Positions 52,430 through 63,760 of a stretch of 64,000 nt of DNA are shown here, in pieces; position 1 is the stretch's first letter, and each line of letters begins with the position of its first letter. Under the pieces are notes generated by a model. The model was not told the origin of the DNA, made no database searches, and saw only the letters and a list, made by a program, of their open reading frames with translations. Where the stretch lies: assembly GCA_019155185.1 (NCBI GenBank), contig CM032813.1, forward strand, positions 8,777,501 through 8,841,500, in the 5' to 3' direction. The stretch comes from Beaufortia kweichowensis (taxonomy: Eukaryota; Chordata; Actinopteri; Cypriniformes; Gastromyzontidae). The position numbers and the translations under genes were made by a program.

Positions 52430-52740
52430 TATCTTCTGTCTCTTACATGATCGTCAGCGGCGGTCTCCCGGCGCTCGCGTCCCCTCCCCACGGGCCCGGA
52501 TGCTTCGCTTTGCGGTTATTAACCTGAACAGTAGGCGCATCTGAGTCTAGGTTAATAAGCTGCTGTCTTCACCTCACTCTTTGTGGGGAGAACAATGTTG
52601 TCAAGCCTCCAGAAATTGGCAATTTACAACAGAGATGGAAATGGAAGGCAAGGCACTCGTCTGTGGAATGCTTTTTATAGCCCAGCGCACCGGCGGAGCC
52701 TCACTCTCCCACAGCCTTTTAATGATGGATATGAAATTAC
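52430..52740. promoter_or_regulatory. CpG-rich candidate regulatory block with HNF1-like inverted pair
   Basis: A GC-rich core (GGCGGTCTCCCGGCGCTCGC) is followed by TTATTAACCT at 52516-52525 and its exact inverse AGGTTAATAA at 52549-52558. Both contain the GTTAAT half site of HNF1-type homeodomains. Confidence 0.3.
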
Positions 52741-54034
52741 AGAAGTGTGAGACTGAGATGAGACGCGAATGAGAATGGACTGACTGTGTGTCGAGACGAG
52801 CTGTGGGGAGGGGATCAGGGCTTAAAATGTTTTAGGGGTCAAAGGGTGTTTTCTTATTTAGAAAGAGGTACTTATTTTGATTTTATTTTGACATTACACA
52901 AGCTTCTCAAAGATGCTGGTGAAATTAATTTGACTTCCTGTAGGTGTGTTGGGAGGAGAGAGATGGTGTGTATGGAGTCATGAACAGGTACGAGCTCTGA
53001 CCCCTGACAAACACGGATAGTACACAGCCTGCATGCTGATGTATTCACAAGAAGTCCTGTACGGAAAATAACTTCATTAACCTGCTGTAAAAGTCCACCG
53101 GACACACAGCAGATAACACAGAGGTGACTGTGTGTGTGTCTGTCTTATGTGCAGGAACGTTTGGTGAGATTGTAAAAGTGTTTCTGTGGGTGTGTAACGT
53201 AATATTGGGGGTTTTATATGGCAAAGTGTCAAAGCCAAGTTTTTAACCGGGCAGCTATAAACATTTTATTTACCCTATTCAAAACTGAAATCTCTCTAAA
53301 GCAACTAACAAACACCCTAACGTTTGCAGTAATGAATTAATTTTCTTTAATGGCTTCCATGGCTTTACTCTTTTCATGCTCATCCGGTTAACAAAATGCA
53401 GAAGATTTTCGCAGAGGGCAGAAACTCAACTCAGTCTTTCCATTACAGTTCGCACGGCGGCTCCAAATGCCACCACCATTGATAACCTCCGGCTCCCAGA
53501 GGAAAGCCTGAAAACAAGCCGATCGGGAAGACCGTCCGACGCGCCGACTCCCGTATGCAATTATTCAGCCATGAATGCTGTGGCCTTTCCATGCCCTTTG
53601 GAAAACTCACCCTGACCAAATGCGCACTGGGGTGACGCAGTCTGGGGGCGTTGTGCATTTTAAGGTTAGCGTTTGTCGCCCGTGGTTGCCTTATTGATCC
53701 CGGGCTGCCTGGTGCTCTCTGCTTCTTGGAGATAAGACTACAGACTCGACCCCCTCCTTATCCCACTGACCCTGCTAGACGTACAAACACACGATTTCTA
53801 ATCCACTTGTGGGCTGGTAATGACAGACGGGCTTTTATTTACACCCTTTCAAGCCGTCCTTGGGTTCCGCTGTATAGGGATGTTTTAGGGATTTCTTGTT
53901 TGGAGGCAATCAGACGTAGATGAAGCCCTCCACACATCACTGTCCTAACCATCCGGCCGAGAAACAGGAGTCATTCTGATGGAAGGCCCGGGTTCATGAA
54001 CACACTGTTGAGATCGAATGAGCCTGTTTACTTT
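52741..54034. other. Intron; unique-looking, nothing recognised
   Basis: Mixed composition; 53330-53990 is base-balanced and CpG-containing. No exon or element supported. Confidence 0.3.
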
Positions 54035-54335
54035 ATACACAGTTGTATTGTGATTTATTTATCACCTTTTTATTAAGTTAATAAGTATTATATTAGCCTG
54101 ATAACTTTTACATCTCATCATTTATTTATTTTTAATTAATGACATTTTTTTATTAATTAAAAAAATATATGAATTTATTATTTTTTATATAATTTTTTTA
54201 TAAATAAAGTTTTACTTTTTTAATTAAAGGTATTTTTAAAAATAACACAACATTTTTTATTTATTTTTTGTTTATGTTTATTATTTTATAATTCGCTTAC
54301 AAATGCATCACATTACCAACATAATATACTTTGTG
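54035..54335. repeat. AT-rich low-complexity tract
   Basis: TTTATTTATTTTTAATTAA-type sequence. It resembles the AT-rich insert at 55130-55260 and the 39470 tract (shared TTTTTTGTTTATGTTTATT-type ending), so it may share an old element with them. Confidence 0.8.
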
Positions 54336-54359
54336 AACAATTATATCATTGTTAAAGGC

Positions 54360-55090
54360 AATTAGCGAAGCATCTCGATAAGACCCCAATCATCAATGAA
54401 ATCTAGTACCCTTAAGACTCCCCTCAGACAGCCAAAATCAAATCCCATTCAATCAAACCTTTAATCACATTAGATAACACCCCATAACAGCGCAGCCACA
54501 CCGCATGTGCGCATCCACATATGATCTCACGACATCGGCCACTGTCACTATGGTAATCAGGTGATTGATTGATGAGTGTGATCGCTGACTTTGAGGGTTG
54601 GGCAGGTGGGAGAATACATGGGGGGTGATTTGTTACCGCCTGCCATCTCTGTTATCGTTTATTAAATCAACAGGCAAGGTGAAGAGATATGAAAACAGGA
54701 GGAGAGGCAGGACTCCAGCAAGGATAAACAGATCAGATCCTGTGCCATATGGAATAGCGGTTCTTTAGATGGCTAAATGCCAATGTGAATGTACACGCTC
54801 AGTAGGAATGCTTGTGTGTTAAAGAGGCATCAGATGCCCTGATGATCAGGATACTGTGTTCACATGTAATCCAGTCACTACTTTTTTGTTTCGTTTATGG
54901 GCCTTTTAAGCAGTATTTGACTATTTTGCTGTGCACATTGTGGTGTGCACATTTTCTGGGATATAATGAAACTTGACTTGGCCTTTGAAAACCACTTCAC
55001 CTTTATAAAAACTAATAAGTTTTTTATTTATCTATGGTCTTACATTAATAACCATGGGTTAATCATGATATTTGTAGAAAAATAAGGTAA
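54360..55090. other. Intron; unique-looking, nothing recognised
   Basis: Base-balanced to about 54850, then AT-rich up to the palindromic element. Confidence 0.3.
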
Positions 55091-55531
55091 TACACTCTTA
55101 AAAGTAAAGATTTGTGATGCCATTAAGAACCTATTTTATTTTTTTATTTTATTTGTTTTTATTTTAGAATTTATTTATTTTATTTCTTTTTTAAATGTTA
55201 TTTTATTTCTTTTTTTTTCTTATTTTAAATAACATTAACATTTTTTATTTTGTTTATTGTTATGAAAATTTGTCTAATATTTATACTTGACTCTTAGACC
55301 TTTCCATCAATATATCATTTGTCATGATTAAAATTCAACTATGAAATATTAAAGTGAATAGTGAAGGAATAGTGTTCCACCTGTGTTTGTTGTGTAAAAA
55401 GGTTCTTCAAATTATAAAAGGTAATAAAGAAATTGTTCTTTAAGGAACCTTTAAGTAAATGGTTCTTTGGTGAACCTGGAATGTTTCTCACTGCAAAGAG
55501 CCTTTTGTAGAACCATATTGTTAATAGTGTA
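55091..55531. mobile_element. Palindromic GGTTCTT-rich element with AT-rich insertion
   Basis: The ends TACACTCTTAAAA and TTAATAGTGTA are inverted. The right half repeats GGTTCTT/AAGAACC (AAAGGTTCTTCAAATT, TTAAGGAACCTTTAAG, TGGTTCTTTGGTGAACC) as in a common cyprinid palindromic repeat. The left half is interrupted by about 130 bp of AT-rich sequence (55130-55260). Confidence 0.75.
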
Positions 55532-58146
55532 CAATCAATCTGCCAAAAACATGGTTACTATATTTTGACTATAGTAAAACCATTGTTAATTTCCCATAAG
55601 AGATGGCTACACAATATTATATATTAGCTAAGGCTGTGAGATGACAGACAGTTGAAGTGTTGTTGTGCTCATAGTTTCACCGTGTTTTTGGTGCGTGTCC
55701 TCCACTTACACAAGCTTAGTCAGAAATCTCTGTTTCAGAGAGCTCAAGCTGTATTTAAGTGTAAAATGAACTGAGTAAAACTGAATAATTTAGAAACCTG
55801 TGGTGAGGAGAGAATTTCAAAGCTAAAACTTTCCCATATTTCCCAAGTTGTTAAGAGAAGATTTGAACACATTGCCATAACCCAGCGTACGTGCAGCTGT
55901 GCAATTCTTGCTCTTTGATATCATATTGTAATTTGTGTGTTTAAAAAAATGCACCTGCTGTGAATTGCTTATAAAGTTATTTCATGATTGCATTATAATA
56001 TCCTTTTAAAGCATGTCTGCGCTCAAGTGCGACTACTTGATTTGATGTATTATGAAGCATTACAAATCCATTTATTATTCATTATACACATATCTAAAGC
56101 GCCGCCAAAGTCCACGTACAACACGGTTGTAACGGCGGCCGATGTTTAATCGAATCCATTTCGTCATTTGAATAAGACAGCGTTGTGTTCTGACAGAAGC
56201 ACGTTCCTTTAAGAACATTTCTTCCCCTGCTCGTATTTTCATTTTCTTCTGGTACATTAAGTCACAGAAACAGAAGAGGCGTCCCGTCATCCGAGTCTGA
56301 TAACAGAACGGTTAGCGTTCCTTTCGCCCTGTTCTCTGTGTATAAATATGTATAATTCTGATAAGATTAATTGGATCGCCTAAGTACACACACACAGAAA
56401 GAGAGAGAGGAAGCAGAAGAGCTCTCGTTCCGGCTGCTTTTGGGAAATCTGCTCCGGGCTCACCTCACGCTCCCCTGCTAAAGTGCTTCATTTTTCTGCT
56501 ACAAACTGCCTTCAATTAAAAAAGAAAATGGCTTAGCGAAAGGGCCAGAGGAAAGGAAGCCGAGTGCGTGGCTTACACGCGCTTACGATAAATAGTCCTG
56601 TTAAAATATTAAGCATTACACCGAAGCGTTCGATTAAAAAAATGCTCACCTCCGTCCTACACGGAGAAAATATTTATTTTAATGTTCTTGGCTGAGACAA
56701 AGTGTAATCGCTCACTGTATGAATGAGTCTCTCCAGGGGAGAAGCTTGTTTAAGAGCCAGGAGGATTTGGCCATTGTGACATAATATTCAAAAATTTGAC
56801 ACATTTTTATACCAAATTCATATTATTTTATGCTGCATTTTGAAGTTTCACTTTTTTGTATTTTTTTAGAATTTATTAGCAAGTGAGTCAGCGTTACTGT
56901 ATACAAAACTGTTACAAAATGTATATATCACATCTACAGTACAATCTCTAGAGATCTGTTTGCTATTTACAGGTCATTTTCTTTGACTATGTATTCTTTA
57001 TACATATTATCTATCTTTAATATACCACAATCTGTGTAACAAAGCTATTATTTATTCTCCAGTCTGTTTAAGAAACAGGGTCTCTCTCTCTTTCTGTTGA
57101 GCATAATGTTTACCTTTACATATGGCTTGTTTAATGTGAGGTTTGTAAGATGAAATTCTTCTTTAAAACAGTATGTATTGTAAAAAAAAACAACACTAGA
57201 CAAATATATTAAACTAGGAAGTAGCCCCCCTGAAATATACTTTTTTATATTTTCTTACAAGTCCCTTGTTAATAATGTAATACAACAATTTTATTATTTA
57301 AAATCAGCAAATGCTCAATAAAATAATTGCAACCATGACGTAAATCATTTATATTTTAATAGCATATTGCCATTAAGACAAAATAGCATATCTCATCGCA
57401 GTAATGATATTAAAGTTTTAGAAGTCTCAGTTTTATTAATACAATGCTTCACAGATAGCTAAAAAAAAAACTTTCCTCACACATGGTTTATGAAGTTGGC
57501 ATTTGGCATATTTTGGCAGGGCACGGTGGTTTTGCTCATTTGTTTTGGCAAACCGTATGCAGGAAACATTCACCTCTGGTGAGAAATGAGAAGCAGCCCA
57601 TTTGCAGCGAAGAAACTGTGAACAGCCATCACACCAATTCCCATTAAATTCAGAGCTCAAGTCTCAAGACCGATTGTTTCTGTGTCAAACTAACAAGTGG
57701 GCAGAGAAAAATTCCCTTTGAAAAACAGAGAGCTGGCTGTAAACTGCCTGTACAAATAAAAGCGACGTGCCGGATTAAAGACTTCTGTTTAAAATGAAGC
57801 AGAGTACTAGAAGATGTTCCATCATGATCATGTTGAGATAATGATCTGTAGCTTCCTCACATCAGCTCTGAGCAACTGAGGCGAAAGTGTTTAATTATTG
57901 GTGAATATATGAATTTTTTGTTGAATAAGCAGCTACTTTAACATTCTTAGGTATGTAAATTGAAGATGCTTGATTCAGTCTGAATGCAGGACTGATCATT
58001 TTGGTTGTTGTGGTTTATTTGGAGTTTTGATTACATTTTTGTTGTGGAGAACAAACATTCTAACATTCTAAATCAGTGATCTCTGTTGTTGTTTCTTTTG
58101 TTTACCCTCACACAAACAACTCCAACTTCAAAGCCGAGAACTGTCA
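55532..58146. other. Intron leading to the 136-bp exon
   Basis: Base-balanced unique sequence at 56080-56780 and 57430-57860, AT-rich between. No additional exon or element recognised. Confidence 0.3.
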
Positions 58147-58151
58147 TCTAA

Positions 58152-58220
<69 letters not shown>
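58147..58220 (+). promoter_or_regulatory. 3' splice site with microsatellite polypyrimidine tract
   Basis: A near-ideal branch-point motif TCTAAC sits at 58147-58152 (branch A at 58151). A uniform TC repeat follows from 58155 to 58218 with no intervening AG, then the acceptor AG at 58219-58220. The branch-to-acceptor distance is 69 nt and is set by the repeat length. Confidence 0.85.
58155..58218. repeat. (TC)32 microsatellite at a splice acceptor
   Basis: Sixty-four bases of uninterrupted TC dinucleotides directly abut the acceptor AG of a camta1 exon. On the transcript this is a pure CU tract, the kind of sequence bound by U2AF and PTB. Confidence 0.98.
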
Positions 58221-58356
58221 GCCGCAGAATGGGTCTATGATACTCTACAACAGGAAGAAAGTGAAGTACAGGAAAGATGGCTACTGCTGGAAGAAGAGGA
58301 AAGATGGCAAAACCACGCGGGAGGATCACATGAAGCTGAAAGTGCAGGGAGTGGAG
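58221..58356 (+). CDS. camta1: camta1 coding exon, central basic part of the CG-1 domain (136 bp)
   Basis: The first base completes the Arg codon split by the 24.8-kb intron; then 45 codons follow in frame, beginning PQNGSMILYNRKKVKYRKDG and ending KLKVQGVE, with the donor GAG|GTAAGA after a complete codon (phase 0). The stretch is very rich in Lys and Arg (RKKVKYRK, KKRKDGK). This is the part of CG-1 associated with DNA contact and with a bipartite nuclear localisation signal in the family. The match to vertebrate CAMTA1/CAMTA2 is essentially uninterrupted, with no stop or frameshift. The next exon, expected to begin with the conserved Cys-Leu-Tyr-Gly motif, is not seen before the window end. 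Splicing to the 33393 exon restores the frame exactly. The acceptor is unusual: its pyrimidine tract is a perfect dinucleotide microsatellite. Confidence 0.97.
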
Positions 58357-58363
58357 GTAAGAC
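58357..58363 (+). promoter_or_regulatory. 5' splice donor after the 136-bp exon
   Basis: GAG|GTAAGAC is an essentially perfect U1-complementary donor. It follows a complete Glu codon, so the downstream intron is phase 0. Confidence 0.93.
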
Positions 58364-58589
58364 GCTGTTTCTTTACAGTCAGAAACTGTAGCCGTCCATC
58401 TGCTTGTGAATCAACCGGATCTTACAGAGCCGGCAGTAACAAACTCACAATACTGGTTGAGCCAGTGTTGCCCATGTTGGATTTAAATTTATGGTGAAAG
58501 CCAAATCTCTAGATTCTGGCTGTGTTTGTGTTGTGCCTTTTTTGGTAAAAATGTACATTCATCAGCGAGCATTAATTTGCGTGATCGAG

Positions 58590-58930
58590 AAATCATGAAA
58601 TGGATAATACGTGTGTGTCCATTGGTGTGTCACCACATGACCTTTCCAAAACCTGCCCCCTCCCGTCGCAGTGTCGGTCGTCCCCATGCAGATGACTCTA
58701 ATGTGTCAGCTCAGGCGTGGCCCCTTTAAATGAAGAACCGTAATGAAGCATGTCTCCGGCCCTCTCGTTCCCGCTCACTGACTCTAATGAAGAGAAATGT
58801 CAGCACATTGCCGATTTAGCAGCGTGATAGAGCGGACGCACGGATGAGCGCGAGACATGCACGTCTCCTCTGACGCTCCTTTACCTGCCCGTGTAAACCG
58901 GTCGATCACCTGAGCTGAGAGCCTGAAGCT
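58590..58930. promoter_or_regulatory. Candidate regulatory block with repeated TGACTCTAATG
   Basis: A CpG-containing, non-repetitive block 230 bp downstream of the exon. TGACTCTAATG occurs at 58693-58703 and again at 58779-58789, each followed within 20 bp by TGTCAGC. TGACTC is an AP-1-like half motif. Confidence 0.35.
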
Positions 58931-59020
58931 TTTACTGCTGATGTCAACATCTAACAAACCGGTTATGTAAACATGTAAACATATCAGTTATACATTTAGA
59001 AGGCATTTGTGGACTTCACT

Positions 59021-59320
59021 GAAATAGTTCACGCATAAAATGACCATTTTGTCATCATTTGCTTACCGTCATGTCTCTCCAAACCTGTATGACTTTGTTT
59101 GTCGGTGATCCGTGGAGGAATATTATTGATGCTTTCTATACAATGGAAGCGGATGGGGACTGGAGCATCCTAAGGCTAGTCCATAAAACATGTGCTCTGT
59201 ACTTTAAATTTAACTTTCTATATTAGTCTTTCCATATGTATTATTTTTATACTTTTACGTTGCACTTTTGGAATGACATAAAAATAAGTACATGATATTA
59301 TTAGTGAACTGTTCCTTTAA
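59021..59320. mobile_element. Diverged palindromic MITE-like element
   Basis: The left end GAAATAGTTCACGCATAAAA followed by TTTGTCATCATTTGC and the right end AGTGAACTGTTCCTTTAA resemble the termini of the 9971 family. The interior (TGGAAGCGGATGGGGAC, CTAGTCCATAAAACATGTGC) is that of a different subfamily. Confidence 0.7.
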
Positions 59321-62300
59321 GACATAGCTTCAGGGGAAATAATTATAACACAAAATAGTAAGTAAATCATGAGCAAGCCTATATACTGCTGTGAAAAGTT
59401 AAAGGATGGCAGGTGTCAAAAATCTACTTGTACGTCTGCAAAGTGTGTTGTGTTTAGTGCCTGTGGAGCATCTCTCAGGGCCTTTTCTTCAATTCCTCCA
59501 GATTTGTTAGACACTTTGAAAACATGATAGAAAATGGGTGGACAGCTGATGTTGAATCAATAATCATACAAGATGTTTCTGTCTGGAGGGACGGCAGGTC
59601 TAAAGGAATGACAACATTCTGAATGATGATGTTTCACCTGCACTAAAGACCTAAAAGGGCAACAGTGATAAGTCTTTTTCTTTATTTCTTGTTTGTTTTC
59701 TGGTTTGTTGTCCACATTATTATATATAATGTGATGTTAATGGCTAGAACAAAATCCTTGAACAGATCTTTTAGCTCAGACATTTATCAACTAATGTCTG
59801 GAAATTTATACTATATAATTTGCACAATAGACTGAGGCTGTTTGTTCAACCAATAAACACATTTCTCGATTGCAATCAAGTAGGAGATGTTAAAGTACAT
59901 TAGACGTTCCTGAATCCTGTTAAAATGAGTTTTATTTGGTCTCTTTATGAACGATCCATTCATCCACTGAAGAGGCTTTTGTTTTCTTTGTAGTAATGAC
60001 AGAAACGTCTGCAGGCTTAAAACAGATAGAAAATTCGAAAAAGTGTATAAACCCTGATTTCCGTTTATATTCTCCAGCATTTCAAGGTGATATATACTTT
60101 ACTTTTTACGCATTTAATTTGAAGTTCTCCTATAATGCACAAAAGAATATTTATTTTGGTGCATGAGGTGCATTCTGGGATGCTTTCTAAAGAGTATTAA
60201 AAGAGTTCTCATGTTTGCTCACCACTTCTTGGCCATATTCCTTAAATTCCTTCAAACTAAAATCTTTGTTTCCTAATGATTTTTTTTGTGCGGGCACAAT
60301 CTAAAAACTCCTAAACATGATTCAGAATTGGCTCTTTTTTCCTGTTATGGCCCTTTCAGTGACGTTTGCGTTGCTTTGCAGAGCACAAATATATAGATGG
60401 CAAAACTGAATCACACGTTTCCCAGACTGCACCTCATTCCTGCCCTCCAGACACCAAACACACAATATATCCCTCTACCGTCTCTGTTTGCCCTGATAAA
60501 GATTTAAGCTGTATTACCAGCATCCACCAGAGCCGCTGGTTACCTAGTGATGGCAGCAGTAGCCATGGGAGCCGTAGTCACGGCGACAGAGAGGATAAAT
60601 GCAGAAGTTGGTAGTTTTGCTATTAAAGGAAATTGCAGTGATTGAGCTGTGATTTAGGCCAGTGGTGAAGTGTGTGTATCTTAATGTAATGCAAGAAAAG
60701 ATCCATTATTTAAATCTTAATGCAGTAATGATACATTAAATATATTAATTTGTTGTAAAACAATTTAGAAAACCACTACATTATGGTGAATATAAAACAT
60801 ATATTAAAAGGAAAAAGTTCATCTGTACACATTACAGTAATAGCAATTAGTCATTTGTCATGCTCCAAAAGTTAAAAAAATAGCTTTATTGTCAAATTAT
60901 AATGTCTTATTTTGTGAATTTCCCTCTGAACAGACAGTCTGTGTTAGCTGTACAAAGTATTTTATTATCACAGTAATTCAGAAACACAGATTTTCCTGCA
61001 GCTCTATCCACACCTCCTGTGTCATCCCAGTTTTTCATCAGTTCTAATATTTAAGCCTGTTTTTCTGTTTAGTATAGTCTTGTTTTGATAGGTTACTTTT
61101 GACGCAAGTGGCGTCGCATGAGTTCTGTTGTGGAAACCAAAACAACACTCAGGTTTCAAAGTAAATATCCCATTTCTTTATTCCATAGCGGGATGGATTT
61201 TTATGATAACTTGTAAATCTTAAAAGACAAGCCCGTCGTGAGCTCTAAACATGATGTTGTGTCTTAAAAATCTTTAATAAAGAGTTTTATATATCTCAAT
61301 TGAAAAAATGAATAGGAGGGGAACTTCCGGAACCAGCGGCTTGAATTGAATACACATCTACACATCTGTTGTGCTTACACACACACACACACACAGCTGA
61401 AAGCATAAATGTGAGGAAAGAACAGATGTGACTCATTCGTGTGAGATGCTCTCTTCGCCTGGAGACTCACAGATTAAACTAACAGGAATAAATCAAGGCT
61501 ATTAACATGGCTGCTAATGCCTGGAGAGAAGTAGAGAAACATACAGACTTACATTTCTTGTATACAGGGTGGAAGAGAAGCTTTTTCTTAATGAACTTAT
61601 TGCCAGCAGAGAGAACAAGGCGTAGTAAAATCATCTGAGACTAATGCAGAAATATAAAATAAAAGTCTTTAAAAAAGTGTTAACCCCATTGTGTTATGAT
61701 CAGTAGCCCGCCCATAGTGAATTCTGATTGGTCCAATATGTTGTAACAGATGTGATTTCTTCATTCTGCACAGCGATTTCACTGTGAATTGCAAGACAGA
61801 AAAATAATGGTGGAAACTTAACCGTGTGTTAGCAAACAGTGTAACGTGAAGTTTTTTGTGTTGAGTTTTTGCAGTGAATTGCAGCCAAACAAAACGCATT
61901 AAAGATAACCCCTTCCAGATGAAAACATGCATAATAAATACACAGTCTCGACAAGCATCTGCGTGATGTCAGGTTAGTGTATCTGTGATGTCTTTGTTGT
62001 TACTGGAGCTCAGACAAGTTTAAAGGCCAAGATCTTGATTGACTGCTTAAGAGACTTTGGACTCTTATGATTTCAATAGATTATGCAGTTATACTATTTG
62101 TAAGTATTATGCACAATTATAATATTTTTTGTGCATTCATTTACTAAAGGCTTCCAGACCTTCCATTCCTTATCAGTGTGTGTGACTCCTAAGGTTCGAA
62201 CCTTTATACTGCCAATATAATAGTCTACAGACGTTTAGTTTGCACAAAAAATAAATAACAACTTAGTTTCTTACTGGTGATAACAGCATTGTGTGCTGCC

Positions 62301-63154
62301 TTTATGTGCTCTTAAGACGTCATTACGAGCATTTCAGTGTGACCTGAACGCAGCATAAGTAGCAGGTTAAACTACATCGAGAGCAGCTGGTCTCTTCAGG
62401 GCTCCCGGTTCGAGACGAGTGACTCAGCAGGTGTGTTTGTGATAGTATTGCTCTCTCCTCTCAATGATTCTCTCTTCACACCCCTCCTCCTCTTCCACGC
62501 TCCCCGCTCAAATGAATTTGGATCTCACAGCAGGCAGGTGTATCGAACCCCGAATCCCTGGTGCGAAGGCTGCAGAAGAAACAGAGGCAGAAATCCAGAA
62601 AGTAACTTTGTGAATGAGTAAGACGATCGTAGAGGTGTCTCTGAGGAGAACACCAAGTGAGCGTGTGAGGTACAGAGCGGCAAAATAAAAGCGTATGGAT
62701 TATTGCTGGAGCTGCTGGGAAATCCCAGAGCGAGAGGAGACAAGATGGCTGCCAATGATGCTGGAAGATGTCAACTTGTGTTTGTCGAGCTCCATCTCTT
62801 TATATGCTTTTTGTGGACATGAAACAGCATATTGTACATTTGTCAAAGCTAATCTCGCTCAGTTGAGGAAGTCAATGTTTCTTGAAATGAGGAACGGTTT
62901 TCCTCAAATTATACATAAGACGGTATCTGCTCTGGCTAATGTGATGCTTCGTGTCTTTGTTTTTCTGGTGATAGTAGAGCACGCAGATAAACACGTATTA
63001 CATTCTCTACACAGTTTTATTTGATTGGGCTAAAAGCAGACGCCAATTTACAGGAATGATTCACTGCTGCTTAAAATGTAAATAGTATAATTGTGAAATA
63101 AGTGTCAGTGATTGCAGAGGAATGCACATGGTTTGTGCGTGCGTGTGTGCGTGC
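59321..63154. other. Intron, mixed; no further element recognised apart from (CA)9
   Basis: Base-balanced parts at 60340-60610, 61080-61240 and 62300-62760; AT-rich elsewhere. The open frames are unrecognised. Confidence 0.3.
61378..61396. repeat. (CA)9 microsatellite
   Basis: A short perfect CA run in the downstream intron. Confidence 0.85.
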
Positions 63155-63279
<125 letters not shown>

Positions 63280-63389
63280 CACAATTTAGGATTTTGTTCT
63301 CATAACTCATAAACAAGCGCATTCTTACTTTATATATTAATATTTAAGTGCATTTATGTTTAAGTGATAAAAATAATTGCATTTGCAAA

Positions 63390-63760
63390 TGTTTCATCCC
63401 TATCCACATATTCAAATCTTAATGTTTTATCCACAACTGATCCAAAGTCAGTGGGCAAGCTATGGAAGGCCCGAACCACAATCCAACGGGAAGCTCCCAT
63501 AGATTATTTATCTCAAAGGGCTACGTGGCTTTTGCATTATTCACAGTGTAAAAGCAAGAGAGGCAATTTGGTCTGGCGTTATGTTCAATAAGCACAGCAT
63601 CAATCCCGGCCGTGACGTTGAGCTCTGGTACGGGCAGCAGGGGAAGTCAGAGACACATAAAGTTGCCTCGTGTGCATTCTGTTTGTAGAACAGTCCGATA
63701 AGACGGACGACGACCAATGTGGTTTCCCGAGCAAAAAGATGCAATCGCATCAGAGATAAC
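63390..63760. other. Candidate conserved non-coding block
   Basis: Unique, CpG-containing, base-balanced sequence directly after the (GA)n tract (ATCAATCCCGGCCGTGACGT; GTCCGATAAGACGGACGACG). No CAMTA exon is encoded. Confidence 0.3.

Larger units (their letters stand above)
33461..58220 (+). other. camta1: Complete 24.8-kb camta1 intron splitting the CG-1 domain
   Basis: This phase-2 GT-AG intron lies between the two CG-1 exons. The donor is GTGAGA; the acceptor is (TC)32 followed by AG. It contains a degenerate CA minisatellite, (GA)n tracts at 37453, 38224 and 47801, a CT-rich tract at 50300, palindromic elements at 46953 and 55091, a short TIR element at 41577 and CpG-rich blocks around 42-45.9 and 52.4 kb. 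No internal exon with CAMTA similarity was found. Confidence 0.93.

Noticed and set aside
58237..58497. 86-codon open frame starting at an ATG inside the CG-1 exon
   Set aside because: The ATG is an internal Met of the exon and the frame runs through the consensus donor at 58357. Only the exon part is coding.
61669..61932. 87-codon minus-strand open frame
   Set aside because: His- and Lys-rich without a domain. The underlying sequence looks like intron or an old repeat.
62400..62425. GGTTCGAGACG as a tRNA T-arm
   Set aside because: No acceptor stem, A box or cloverleaf around it.
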